From Crocosphaera sp. (GTDB lineage Bacteria > Cyanobacteriota > Cyanobacteriia > Cyanobacteriales > Microcystaceae), in assembly GCA_030066295.1 (NCBI GenBank), contig JASJBX010000005.1, forward strand, positions 1-37,001: a stretch of DNA of 37,001 nt, written 5' to 3'. The notes beneath the pieces were generated by a model. That model worked only from the letters and a program-made list of their open reading frames with translations, made no database searches and was not told where the DNA came from. The position numbers and the translations under genes are program-made. How positions within the stretch are numbered: the stretch's first letter is position 1; each line of letters opens with the position of its first letter. This document shows positions 7,011 to 15,850 of this stretch, piece after piece.

Positions 7011-7850
7011 ATGGCACTCTCCCATTTTCCCTTGCTCGGTGACAGTTCTGATGCTAAAAAATCCTGTTTAATTCCTGTGTGGTGTCGTCCTACATTTGCC
7101 CCGGAACAGGGTGTATTGTTAGTGTTATTCGGTTCTTTTTTGACCGGTGCTGCTTTAGCACAGCAATGGAGTCAATGGACAAATCTAGCCTTGCTGTGTG
7201 CTTTTTTTACCCTACAGATGGAACACCCTTATGTGGTTCAACTAAAACAACGGAAAACCTGGAAACCGCGTTTTTTGATTTGGGGGGGAATCTATGGGAT
7301 GAGTGCGCTAAGTTTAGCGGTGATTCTTTGGTTTCACTCATCAGTCTTATTCGTCATTTATAGTTTAGCAGTGGTTGCTTTGATTGCTGATGGCATTGCT
7401 GTTATTCACCAAAAACATAAGTCTATCCTCAATGAAATCATTAGTTTTGCTGCTATTTGTTTAGCTTCCCCCTTAGCGTATGGTGCAACAACGGGTAATT
7501 TATCCCTTGAAGCAATGGGAATGTGGATTTTAAACACCTTATTTTTTAGTAGTGCCATCTATACCATCAAACTTAGGAAGAAAAAAACTCATTCCATCAA
7601 ACCAGGAATCATTTATCATGGTGTAGCAGTGTTTATTTTGGCTGGATTATATAGTTGCCATTATTTATCCTTAATTACTGCTTTATCGTTTGTTGTTGCT
7701 TTAATTAAATTTGGTATTGTTAATTTTGTATTAGATTGGTATCGTCAAGCGAGGTTTCATGCGATCGCTATTTTCGAGACACGATTTGCTTTAATTTATA
7801 TTGCGATTGCTTCTATTAGTGTTCTTCCCGCACACTTATCACCCAAGTAA
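7011..7850 (+). CDS. YwiC-like multi-pass membrane protein
   Basis: 279 residues with about eight hydrophobic helices. The N-terminal region FAPEQGVLLVLFGSFLTGAA resembles the start of the YwiC-like family, where an EHG motif is usual (EQG here). HPYVVQLKQRKTWKPR and the later ASPLAYGA segment also fit. The family function is unknown; in some bacteria it sits near respiratory genes. The antiporter gene follows 73 bases later on the same strand. Confidence 0.75.
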   Translation: MALSHFPLLGDSSDAKKSCLIPVWCRPTFAPEQGVLLVLFGSFLTGAALAQQWSQWTNLALLCAFFTLQMEHPYVVQLKQRKTWKPRFLIWGGIYGMSALSLAVILWFHSSVLFVIYSLAVVALIADGIAVIHQKHKSILNEIISFAAICLASPLAYGATTGNLSLEAMGMWILNTLFFSSAIYTIKLRKKKTHSIKPGIIYHGVAVFILAGLYSCHYLSLITALSFVVALIKFGIVNFVLDWYRQARFHAIAIFETRFALIYIAIASISVLPAHLSPK

Positions 7851-7910
7851 AAAGTCAAAGGATATTAGATAGGGCATTGCTAAGGACTATAATAATTAAG
7901 GTAAGTAGTT

Positions 7911-7955
7911 ATGACTAACCTTAATGGAAAATTTGTTATCTATTTTACGGGATAA
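7911..7955 (+). other. Possible 14-codon leader ORF overlapping the antiporter start
   Basis: ATG at 7911 opens MTNLNGKFVIYFTG and stops at 7955, 31 bases inside the antiporter gene in another frame. AAGGTAAG lies about 6 bases upstream, a better ribosome site than the antiporter has. Arms ATTAAGGT (7895-7902) and ACCTTAAT (7918-7925) could pair across this start and bury the antiporter ATG. Speculative. Confidence 0.2.
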
Positions 7956-10023
7956 TCCTCTTGTTTCTTTTACTATTTTATTGCTGGTTGTTTTAACATT
8001 ACCGCCCATTTTTGAGCGGTTACGTCTCCCCGGGTTAGTAGGACTATTATTTGCTGGTGTTGTCTTAGGGAAAGATGGTTTACATCTCTTAGATGCTGAT
8101 TCAGAAAGTATAAAATTGTTTGCTGATATCGGTAAAATTTATCTCATGTTTGTGGCAGGATTAGAGATAGATTTAGCAGAATTTAGAAAAACAAAAGAAC
8201 GCTCCTTAGTTTTTGGGGCTTTAACCTTCTTTTTGCCTCTATCTATGGGAACTATAGTAGGTTTAAATTTTGGGTTCGGTTGGAATGCTTCAATTTTAAT
8301 TGGTTCTCTTTTAGCCTCTCATACTTTACTGGGTTTTCCCATTGTTCAACGGTTAGGAATGGTTAAAAATCAAGCAGTAATGGTTACAATTGGTGCAACT
8401 ATTTTTACTGATATTGCTGCTTTGTTAGTGTTAGCTATTTCTGTCTCTATTCATAGTGGAGACTTTTCGTCAATTAGCCTAATGATACAACTGGTTTCTC
8501 TAGGAATTTATTCAGCAATTATTCTTTTTGGTTTTGGTAGGTTAGGAAAAGAATATTTTAGACGCACTGGTGATGAAGAAAGTAACCAGTTTTTGTTCGT
8601 TTTATTGTCAGTTTTTTTAGCTTCTATTGGCGCACAATTGATTAATGTTGATAAAATTGTTGGAGCTTTTTTAGCTGGTTTAGCAGTCAACGATGTAGTG
8701 GGGAATGGTCCGGTTAAAGAGAAGGTAGAATTTGTAGGAGGAACCTTATTTATACCCTTCTTTTTTGTGGGAATGGGACTGTTGTTAGATATTCCTGCTT
8801 TTGTAAAAACCATTCAATTTGAATTACCTTTAGTTATTGGCATTGTTGGCGGTTTGATCGTTTCAAAATTATTAGCTGCAACGGCTACAAAGTTTATCTA
8901 TCGCTATAATTGGTCTGAATCACTGACGATGTGGTCTTTATCATTGCCCCAAGTGGCTGCCACATTAGCAGCAGCCTTAGCTGCTTATCAAATCCAAAAT
9001 TCAGCCGGAGAAAGATTAATTAACGACGCCGTTTTTAATAGTGTGATTGTCTTAATGTTAGTTACTTCAATTTTGGGTCCGGTATTAACAGCACAATTTG
9101 CGACAAAGTTACCCCTGCCAAAAACAAAAAATAACGGAAACGATGAAAAGATTGGCAGTACCTTAGATGAATGGTTACCCGAATTAAAATCCGAACAAGA
9201 GAAGAATCGTTTTACCGTTGTAATTCCCATTTATAATCCCCATACCCAACGAGACTTAATCGAAATGGGTGCCTTATTAGCCAAAAAAGAATCGGGAATT
9301 ATTGTCCCCGTTTCCATTGCTGCGGCCAATGTCCATATGGATGATCCACAAGTAGATGGAAACTTAAAACAAAGTCAGATGTTATTAGAGCGAGCCATAG
9401 AAATTAGTCAAGAATTTAGTGTCGATACTGACCCCATTATCCGTATTGATGATCATATTGCCCAGGGAATTAGTCGCAGTGCCAAAGAAAAAAATGCCAA
9501 CTTAATTATTATGGGATGGAGGGAAAACATCGGGTTAAAAGCAAGACTGTTTGGAACCATTGTAGATACGGTTTTTTGGTCGTCCCATTGTCCCGTTGCC
9601 GTGATGAGATTATGGGATAACCCGACTAACTTACATCGCATTTTACTGCCGGTGAAAAACATAAGTAAAGCCACCATAGAAACCATCAAATTTGCCAAGC
9701 TATTTGCCGAGGCTAACCAGGGAACCATTACCCTATTACATATCTGCGATCGCCAAACCCCCCCCCAACAAGTGACTGAATTTAAAACAACCTTATCTCG
9801 GTTAATGACCGAGTATGGACTAGCTGAAAACGCTAAGATCAAAATGATTATTCATGATGCACCAGCACAAGTGATTATTCGCGCCTCTCATCAATTTGAT
9901 CTCGTTATTTTAAGATCCTTTCGTCGTCGTACCGCCGGCGGTTTAGCCGTAAGTGATATTACCACCGAAGTCTTGAAAAAATTGCGGTGTTCTCTCGTTT
10001 TATTCGGTCAACCCCATTCTTAA
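7924..10023 (+). CDS. Cation:proton antiporter (CPA2) with tandem C-terminal universal stress protein domains
   Basis: 699 residues. Residues 1-390 form a CPA2 Na+/H+ exchanger membrane domain of about 12 helices, with LRLPGLVGLLFAGVVLGKDG near the start and an acidic intramembrane site in TDIAALLVLAI. Residues about 420-560 and 565-697 read as two UspA-like domains; the first keeps a nucleotide-loop-like stretch (IIMGWRENIGLKARLFGTIV, then CPVAVMR). Exchange of Na+ or K+ for protons at the plasma or thylakoid membrane is likely, with the Usp part probably sensing nucleotide or stress. Fused NhaS/Usp proteins are known in cyanobacteria. A nine-C run at 9758-9766 lies within the second Usp domain. 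Confidence 0.9.
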   Translation: MENLLSILRDNPLVSFTILLLVVLTLPPIFERLRLPGLVGLLFAGVVLGKDGLHLLDADSESIKLFADIGKIYLMFVAGLEIDLAEFRKTKERSLVFGALTFFLPLSMGTIVGLNFGFGWNASILIGSLLASHTLLGFPIVQRLGMVKNQAVMVTIGATIFTDIAALLVLAISVSIHSGDFSSISLMIQLVSLGIYSAIILFGFGRLGKEYFRRTGDEESNQFLFVLLSVFLASIGAQLINVDKIVGAFLAGLAVNDVVGNGPVKEKVEFVGGTLFIPFFFVGMGLLLDIPAFVKTIQFELPLVIGIVGGLIVSKLLAATATKFIYRYNWSESLTMWSLSLPQVAATLAAALAAYQIQNSAGERLINDAVFNSVIVLMLVTSILGPVLTAQFATKLPLPKTKNNGNDEKIGSTLDEWLPELKSEQEKNRFTVVIPIYNPHTQRDLIEMGALLAKKESGIIVPVSIAAANVHMDDPQVDGNLKQSQMLLERAIEISQEFSVDTDPIIRIDDHIAQGISRSAKEKNANLIIMGWRENIGLKARLFGTIVDTVFWSSHCPVAVMRLWDNPTNLHRILLPVKNISKATIETIKFAKLFAEANQGTITLLHICDRQTPPQQVTEFKTTLSRLMTEYGLAENAKIKMIIHDAPAQVIIRASHQFDLVILRSFRRRTAGGLAVSDITTEVLKKLRCSLVLFGQPHS

Positions 10024-10176
10024 TGGTATCCAAGGACTTTGGCCAGAGTATGATAGAGAAAACTTAAGAAAATAATTGACAGATTGAAAATTTAGCTTAA
10101 AATAGCGTACATTCCCTTCTCGTTGTTCCTTGACCTAAACCATGCTTTTATTTGTTTTTTCTACTGACGTATCGCC

Positions 10177-12084
10177 ATGGCACCAGAGAACCCCATATCC
10201 ATCAACTCCCACTTAGTTTCCGTAGAAGAATTAGTTATTGAACATAATCAGACCCTCCATCAAGCTAAAGAACATCTACAACAACTTACCCTTTATTTAG
10301 AACAATTAACCCAGAAAAATATTCAACTCTCAGAAGATGTCCGTCACTGTCAAAGGTTGAACGAAGAACAAAGAATTCATCAAACACGACTCCATAATAT
10401 TCTCGGTTCTATTGATGATGTGGTCTGGTCTATTGTCCCTCAAACCGGTCATCTTCTCTACCTAAATAACGCGACTGAAACCGTTTATGGTCGTCCCATT
10501 GCAGACTTTTTAGAGAACTTGCACCTATGGCAAGATATCATCCATCCAGACGATCAAAAACGGGTTGAAGATGCCCGACAACTGCTGTATAAGACGGGAC
10601 GAGAAGAGATTGAATATCGTATCGTCTGGCCCGATGAATCGGTTCATTGGGTTCGGGTTCGGAGTCATTTAATTACAGATAATCAAGAAAACCCCATTCG
10701 TATCGATGGAATCACCACAGAAATTACCCGACATAAAGAAGCTAACGAAAAACTACGGCACGATGCCCTCCATGATAGTTTAACGGGATTACCCAACCGC
10801 ACCTTATTAATGGATCGCATTGAACAAGCCTTTAAACGGTGTCAACGGGACAAGGATAGACGCTTTGCCCTTCTCTTTTTGGATTTAAACGGCTTTAAAC
10901 TGGTTAATGATAGTTTGGGACATTTAACCGGTGATCACCTACTGAAGATAGTTAGTCGTCACTTCGGTCAATGTTTGCGATCAGAAGATACCTTATCCCG
11001 ACTGGGGGGGGATGAATTCGTCATTTTACTGGAAAATTTAAGCGGTGTTGAACAAGCGATCGCTATTGCTGATCGTATCCATGAAATATTAAAAGAACCG
11101 ATTGTCTTACAAAACCAAGAAATCCCTACCAGTGTGAGTATTGGTATTGTTTTAGCCGGGGACCTGCCGAGTTATGATAACCCAAATTGTGTGGCTGAAC
11201 TGTTACGAGATGCTGATACGGCCATGTATCGGGCCAAAGCTAAAGGATCAGGGACTTCAGAAGTGTTTCAACCCTCCATGGACAGCCATGTCATTCAACG
11301 CTTACAATTGGCCGATGAGTTAGAAGGGGCTATCGAACGTCAAGAATTTGACCTTTATTATCAACCCATCATTTCCTTATCCAGCGATCGCATCGATGGG
11401 TTTGAGGCCCTAGTTCGTTGGCAACATCAAGAAAAAGGATTAATTTCCCCCACTGATTTTATTCCCTTTGCTGAAGAAACAGAAGCTATCTTAGAGATTG
11501 ATCAATGGGTGTTGCGTCGCGCTTGTCATCAATTGGTTCTGTGGCAAGAACAATTCCCCAACATGGGTCCGTTGACCATGAGTGTTAATCTTTCTAGTAA
11601 ACATTTAAGTCAACCGGGTTTAATTGATATGTTAGACGACATTCTAGCAGAAACCAATTTAGACGGCACTTCCTTAAAATTAGAAATTACGGAAAGTCTG
11701 ATGATGGAACAGACCAGAACAGTGTTTGAGATTCTTGAGCAAATTAAACAGCGAAAGATTGAAATTTGTTTAGATGATTTTGGCACAGGCTATTCTTCTT
11801 TAAGTTATTTAGATTGTTTTTCTTTTAATGTTTTGAAACTTGATCGCTGTTTCATTAAACGGTTATGGGAAGACGAGGATCGATGTAAAGTAATTAAAGC
11901 AATTGTAGATTTAGCCACCACCCTCAATATGAAAGTGGTGGCCGAAGGGGTAGAAACGAATGTTCAACGGGATAAATTAAAAGCTTTAAATTTTAGTTAT
12001 GGTCAAGGTTATGGCTTGTTTCCCCCTGTAAATAGCACAACCATCACCCATCTTTTAGAAGAGCAAAACCTAACCATCAATTAA
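10177..12084 (+). CDS. PAS-GGDEF-EAL cyclic-di-GMP signalling protein
   Basis: 635 residues, no membrane segment. Order: N-terminal coiled coil (about 10-70, Gln/Glu/Leu-rich), a PAS/PAC domain (about 72-190, [20 protein letters not shown] through [14 protein letters not shown]), GGDEF (about 200-365) and EAL (about 380-625). GGDEF is intact, preceded by the inhibitory-site RxxD (RSED) at the correct distance. EAL keeps [29 protein letters not shown] and AEGVET, so both cyclase and phosphodiesterase activity are possible; the net direction cannot be told. The PAS domain shows no clear haem or flavin signature. The pseudouridine synthase gene starts 2 bases after its stop. The GG of GGDEF lies in a run of eight G. 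Confidence 0.94.
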   Translation: MAPENPISINSHLVSVEELVIEHNQTLHQAKEHLQQLTLYLEQLTQKNIQLSEDVRHCQRLNEEQRIHQTRLHNILGSIDDVVWSIVPQTGHLLYLNNATETVYGRPIADFLENLHLWQDIIHPDDQKRVEDARQLLYKTGREEIEYRIVWPDESVHWVRVRSHLITDNQENPIRIDGITTEITRHKEANEKLRHDALHDSLTGLPNRTLLMDRIEQAFKRCQRDKDRRFALLFLDLNGFKLVNDSLGHLTGDHLLKIVSRHFGQCLRSEDTLSRLGGDEFVILLENLSGVEQAIAIADRIHEILKEPIVLQNQEIPTSVSIGIVLAGDLPSYDNPNCVAELLRDADTAMYRAKAKGSGTSEVFQPSMDSHVIQRLQLADELEGAIERQEFDLYYQPIISLSSDRIDGFEALVRWQHQEKGLISPTDFIPFAEETEAILEIDQWVLRRACHQLVLWQEQFPNMGPLTMSVNLSSKHLSQPGLIDMLDDILAETNLDGTSLKLEITESLMMEQTRTVFEILEQIKQRKIEICLDDFGTGYSSLSYLDCFSFNVLKLDRCFIKRLWEDEDRCKVIKAIVDLATTLNMKVVAEGVETNVQRDKLKALNFSYGQGYGLFPPVNSTTITHLLEEQNLTIN

Positions 12085-12086
12085 GG

Positions 12087-12701
12087 ATGCCCAGCCAGAA
12101 CTATCGTTATCTTTTATTTAATAAACCCTATGGGGTGTTATGTCAATTTACCGATAATAGCAACCCCGAAAAGTCCCGGCCTACCCTTAAAGATTATATT
12201 AATGTTCCTGATGTTTATTCTGTGGGCAGATTGGATAGGGACAGCGAAGGATTACTCTTGTTAACCAATAACGGCCCCTTAAAACATCGGTTATCCCATC
12301 GTCAGTTTGCCCATCCTCGCACTTATTTAGTACAAGTAGAACGTATTCCCGATGATACCGCCTTAAATCAATTACGTCAGGGTGTGATGATTAAAGAGTA
12401 TCGAACCCGGCCAGCTAGGGTTAAACCGTTAGAGAGTCCCCCCTTAATACCCCCTCGTGATCCCCCCATTCGTTATCGTAAAACCGTCCCCACCGCTTGG
12501 TTAGAAATGACCTTAACCGAAGGACGTAACCGACAGGTGAGACGCATGACGGCGGCGGTGGGTCATCCCACCCTGAGACTGATTAGAATCGCCATAGGGG
12601 TACGAAAAAACGAAAAAATCTTAAATTTAACCTTAGATGGTTTAAACCCTGGTCAATGGCGTGAATTAAGCCCTCAAGAGCTAATTATATTCAGAGATTG
12701 A
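12087..12701 (+). CDS. Pseudouridine synthase, RsuA/RluE type (23S rRNA)
   Basis: 204 residues. It starts in the fold typical of RsuA/RluB/E/F enzymes ([19 protein letters not shown]), followed by the catalytic motif [15 protein letters not shown] with its essential Asp, then [20 protein letters not shown] and [13 protein letters not shown]. There is no N-terminal S4 RNA-binding domain, which fits RluE (23S rRNA U2457 in E. coli) better than RsuA or RluB. The exact target base in this organism is inference. The ATG follows the GGDEF-EAL stop with two bases between, so translation is probably coupled. Confidence 0.9.
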   Translation: MPSQNYRYLLFNKPYGVLCQFTDNSNPEKSRPTLKDYINVPDVYSVGRLDRDSEGLLLLTNNGPLKHRLSHRQFAHPRTYLVQVERIPDDTALNQLRQGVMIKEYRTRPARVKPLESPPLIPPRDPPIRYRKTVPTAWLEMTLTEGRNRQVRRMTAAVGHPTLRLIRIAIGVRKNEKILNLTLDGLNPGQWRELSPQELIIFRD

Positions 12702-12818
12702 GGTAGATTGTAGAGTTACCCATGGAAAATTCTGATCAAAATGTAAAATTTCATCAAAACAAGCTATGGAAAGCATCATCTTCTATGCGATCAGGAAAAT
12801 TCCGTTTATCATATAAAG

Positions 12819-13760
12819 GTGAAGCTAACATCAAACCTTAAACTCTTAGATGAAAAGTTGAGCTTACACCCAACAATGATCAATGATCCCTGTCATGTTT
12901 TATTAATAGAAGATAAACTCGAAAATATTCAGTTATTACAAGATTTATTGTCTCAAAGTCAACATAGTTCTTTAGCCCAAGGTTTGACTTTTCCGATTAC
13001 TTGTGTAACCACGTTACAAGAAAGTTTAGCGTCCCTAGACGCTCATAAGTTTGATGTTATTTTACTGGACTTAGATTTACCGGATAGTCAAGGGGTGGCT
13101 ACCTTAATTAAACTGCGAGAAAAAGTAGCCAATCTGCCGATTATTGTGGAAATGGATGGACAAAGCGAGGGGGCAGTGGTGGAATCTTTTCAATTGGGGG
13201 CTGATGGTTATTTACAGCTAAAAACTCTCGATAGTAACCTTCTAATCCATGAAATTCGTTTAGCCATTGAACGGCAAAAGTATCGGGCTAAAATTAATCA
13301 ACAACAACAGGAAATCCGTCAAGAACAGGAGTTTTCTGACCTAGATTCTTTGATCAAATCCAGTCGAGAAACCAGCGTTACCGCTCGCTTATTCGGGGCT
13401 TATCCCCTGCAAGAAAGTTTACCCGATGTTTTTGATGAATTGGTAGAAAACTACGGAAAATTATTAGACCTAGCTCTCGAACAACGCATCTTCAAAGTAG
13501 ACTATAATCTTTCTGAACAACTACGAACCCTAGGAGAAAAATTAGGCTTTCTCAAAGCAAGTCCTAGAGATGCCATTGAAATTCACACCAAAGTTTTAAA
13601 ACAAAAAAGTCAGGACGTTCCAACGGCGAAAGCTCAAGCTTATGTTGTGGAAGGGAGACTGATGATATTAGAATTAATGGGCTATTTAGCTTCCTTTTAT
13701 CGTAAATATTATATAGGACTAAGTAACATCAACCTTTCTGCTAGAAAAGATTATCGGTAA
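12819..13760 (+). CDS. kaiA3: KaiA3-like clock protein: receiver-like N-terminus plus KaiA-type C-terminus
   Basis: Up to 313 residues (GTG start); the ATG at 12876 gives 294 and may be the true start, six residues before the first strand. Residues about 25-150 read as a receiver domain: acidic pair Glu31-Asp32 and phosphoacceptor-like Asp84 in VILLDLDLPDSQG are kept, but the conserved Thr/Ser is Met112 and the conserved Lys is replaced or shifted. A coiled linker (about 152-172) leads to a C-terminal helical domain (about 195-300) with EIH, then GRLMILELMGYLASFYRKYY, resembling the KaiC-activating and dimerisation domain of KaiA. This chimera matches KaiA3 of Synechocystis 6803, not the standard KaiA pseudoreceiver. 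kaiB3 follows 5 bases later. It should bind KaiC3 and promote its phosphorylation. Confidence 0.82.
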   Translation: MKLTSNLKLLDEKLSLHPTMINDPCHVLLIEDKLENIQLLQDLLSQSQHSSLAQGLTFPITCVTTLQESLASLDAHKFDVILLDLDLPDSQGVATLIKLREKVANLPIIVEMDGQSEGAVVESFQLGADGYLQLKTLDSNLLIHEIRLAIERQKYRAKINQQQQEIRQEQEFSDLDSLIKSSRETSVTARLFGAYPLQESLPDVFDELVENYGKLLDLALEQRIFKVDYNLSEQLRTLGEKLGFLKASPRDAIEIHTKVLKQKSQDVPTAKAQAYVVEGRLMILELMGYLASFYRKYYIGLSNINLSARKDYR

Positions 13761-13765
13761 CTTCT

Positions 13766-14050
13766 ATGAATAAATATCTCCTCAAACTCTATATTACCGG
13801 AAATACCATCAACTCTCAACGGGCAATCGCCAATCTTTTTCGGATCTGTCATCAAGAGTTAAACGACCAGTATACGGTAGAAATTATTGATGTCCTTGAA
13901 CAACCCCAAACTGCCGAACAAGAAAAAATTCTCGTCACCCCCACCCTCATCAAACAGTTACCCCCACCTCTACAACGTATTATCGGGGATATGTCCAACA
14001 CCCAAAAAGTTCTCTTAGGCTTAGATTTAGTTTCCCAAGTTGACAACTAA
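13766..14050 (+). CDS. kaiB3: Clock protein KaiB3-like
   Basis: 94 residues, thioredoxin-like fold-switching clock protein. Hallmarks are LKLYITGNT at the front, EIIDVLEQPQTAEQEKILVT, PTLIKQLPPP and RIIGDMSNTQKVLLGLDL. In the standard oscillator KaiB binds the CI ring of phosphorylated KaiC and sequesters KaiA; KaiB3 does the corresponding job for KaiC3. The protein ends six residues after GLDL and lacks the acidic C-terminal tail of KaiB1 (about 102 residues), one reason to favour KaiB3. The gene starts 5 bases after kaiA3, so the two form one unit. Confidence 0.88.
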   Translation: MNKYLLKLYITGNTINSQRAIANLFRICHQELNDQYTVEIIDVLEQPQTAEQEKILVTPTLIKQLPPPLQRIIGDMSNTQKVLLGLDLVSQVDN

Positions 14051-14170
14051 TCTCAATTTCTTGGCAAGATGAGAAGAAAAAGGCAAAATAAACAATGAAC
14101 CATAAAGGCAGTCGAAGTATAGTTGAGCATAGTCATGTTTTGTCAAACTTAGATACAAAGCGAGTTTAAC

Positions 14171-14198
14171 TTCTGACTTCTGACTTTTGACTTTTGAC
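14171..14198 (+). repeat. Four tandem heptamers TTYTGAC between kaiB3 and kaiC3
   Basis: TTCTGAC occurs twice, then TTTTGAC twice, then a partial TTCT. Short heptameric tandem repeats (STRR type) are common between cyanobacterial genes. The array ends 38 bases before the kaiC3 start, inside the 186-base spacer. Confidence 0.8.
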
Positions 14199-14236
14199 TT
14201 CTACCATAACCCTCTATTCCTTAACAAAAAAAACGG

Positions 14237-15751
14237 ATGACTCCAGAAAACGAACTAGATTATATTGAAAAATTAGAAACCGCCATTCCAGGGTTTGATT
14301 TTTTGTCCGAAGGAGGACTTCCTAAAGGACGGGCCACCTTAGTCGCAGGAACCGCCGGCAGTTCTAAAACCGTTTTTGCTTGTCAGTTTTTAGTTGAAGG
14401 AATTAAACGAGGGGAAAACGGCGTTTTTATAACCTTTGAAGAACCACCCAAAGCTTTACGCCGAAATATGCGAGGGTTTGGCTGGAATATTGCCCAATGG
14501 GAACTCGAACGAAAATGGGCTTTTGTGGATGCCTCTCCCCAACCCGGAGAACCGATGGTGGTGACAGGAGACTACGATCTTGGTGCTTTGATCGCCCGTA
14601 TCGAGTTCGCTATTCGTAAATATAACGTTCAACGGGTGTCGATGGACTCCTTAGGTGCTATTTTTAGCCATTTAAGCGATAGCGCACAAGTTAGAAGCGA
14701 TCTGTTTCGTTTAGCCTCGGCCTTACGAGAATTAGGAGTAACCGCCATTATGACGGCGGAAAGGACGGAAGAATACGGAGAAATTAGTCGGTTTGGGGTA
14801 GAAGAATTTGTGGCCGATAATGTGGTCATTTTACGCAACGTTTTAGCCGATGAAAAGCGTCGTCGTACCATCGAAATTTTGAAATATCGGGGTACGGATC
14901 ACCAAAAAGGAGAATATCCCTTTACCATTGTTCCCGGTCGTGGGGTGGTGATTATTCCCTTATCGGCCATTGAGTTAGAACAAAAATCTTCTAACATTCG
15001 CATCACTTCCGGTAGTGAAGAGTTAGATACCATGTGTGGCGGTGGATTTTTCCGAGACTCCATTATTTTAGTGTCTGGGGCCACCGGAACCGGAAAAACC
15101 TTAATGGTAACGGAATTTATGGCCGGTGGGGTTCTTAACAACGAAAGATGTTTAATTTTTGCCTTTGAAGAAAGCCGAGAACAACTGTTTCGCAACGCCA
15201 CTGGTTGGGGTGTGGATTTTCAAGAAATGGAAAAACAAGGCAAGTTAAAAGTCGTGTGTCGTTATCCGGAAACCACCGGGTTAGAAAATCACCTCATTAA
15301 TATGAAGGAAACCATTGAAACCTTTAAACCTAACCGCGTCGCTGTTGATAGTTTATCAGCCTTGGAACGGGTATCTACCTTAAAAGGATTTCGAGAGTTT
15401 ATTATTGGTTTAACCTCTTTTATTAAACAGCAAGAAATTGGCGGGTTATTCACCTCAACCACTCCCACTTTATTAGGGGGTTCATCCATCACCGAAGCGC
15501 ATATTTCTACCATTACCGACTCCATTATTTTACTGCGCTACGTGGAAATGTATGGGGAAATGCGTCGCGGTGTCACCGTATTAAAAATGCGCGGTTCCAT
15601 GCACGATAAAGATATTCGAGAATTTTCCATCGATAACAAAGGAATGCACATCGGCAAACCCTTCCGCAACGTTACCGGTATTTTATCCGGTTCCCCCATG
15701 TACACGGCCCAAAGCGAAGTGGAACGATTAAGTAACTTATTTGAAGAGTAA
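14237..15751 (+). CDS. kaiC3: Clock ATPase/kinase KaiC3-like
   Basis: 504 residues, a double RecA-like KaiC. CI (1-about 245): P-loop GTAGSSKT (38-45), catalytic Glu pair 68-69, and the EEFVADNVVILRN stretch. CII (about 250-504): P-loop GATGTGKT (281-288), Glu pair 311-312, and AHISTITDSI with Ser424-Thr425 and Thr419, which align to the phosphosites S431/T432/T426 of Synechococcus KaiC. So CII should autophosphorylate. The final FRNVTGILSGSP matches the A-loop where KaiA acts, but the tail after it is short. The CI P-loop has Ser where KaiC1 has Gly before the Lys. Length and neighbours fit KaiC3. It may drive a second oscillator or a metabolic timer beside a KaiABC1 elsewhere in the genome. 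Confidence 0.9.
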   Translation: MTPENELDYIEKLETAIPGFDFLSEGGLPKGRATLVAGTAGSSKTVFACQFLVEGIKRGENGVFITFEEPPKALRRNMRGFGWNIAQWELERKWAFVDASPQPGEPMVVTGDYDLGALIARIEFAIRKYNVQRVSMDSLGAIFSHLSDSAQVRSDLFRLASALRELGVTAIMTAERTEEYGEISRFGVEEFVADNVVILRNVLADEKRRRTIEILKYRGTDHQKGEYPFTIVPGRGVVIIPLSAIELEQKSSNIRITSGSEELDTMCGGGFFRDSIILVSGATGTGKTLMVTEFMAGGVLNNERCLIFAFEESREQLFRNATGWGVDFQEMEKQGKLKVVCRYPETTGLENHLINMKETIETFKPNRVAVDSLSALERVSTLKGFREFIIGLTSFIKQQEIGGLFTSTTPTLLGGSSITEAHISTITDSIILLRYVEMYGEMRRGVTVLKMRGSMHDKDIREFSIDNKGMHIGKPFRNVTGILSGSPMYTAQSEVERLSNLFEE

Positions 15752-15850
15752 CATCCCAAATCTTAATCATTCTCTCTTCTCTGTTTCGCTGTTCTCTCTG
15801 TCAAAAGGCGTTATCCTAAATAGTAAAGATGACGGTTAAGTGACCACCCT

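Noticed and set aside
12819-15751. Reading the cluster as the standard kaiABC1 operon
   Set aside because: The KaiA N-terminus is receiver-like with a kept Asp, KaiB lacks the acidic tail and KaiC is 504 residues without the longer C-terminal tail.
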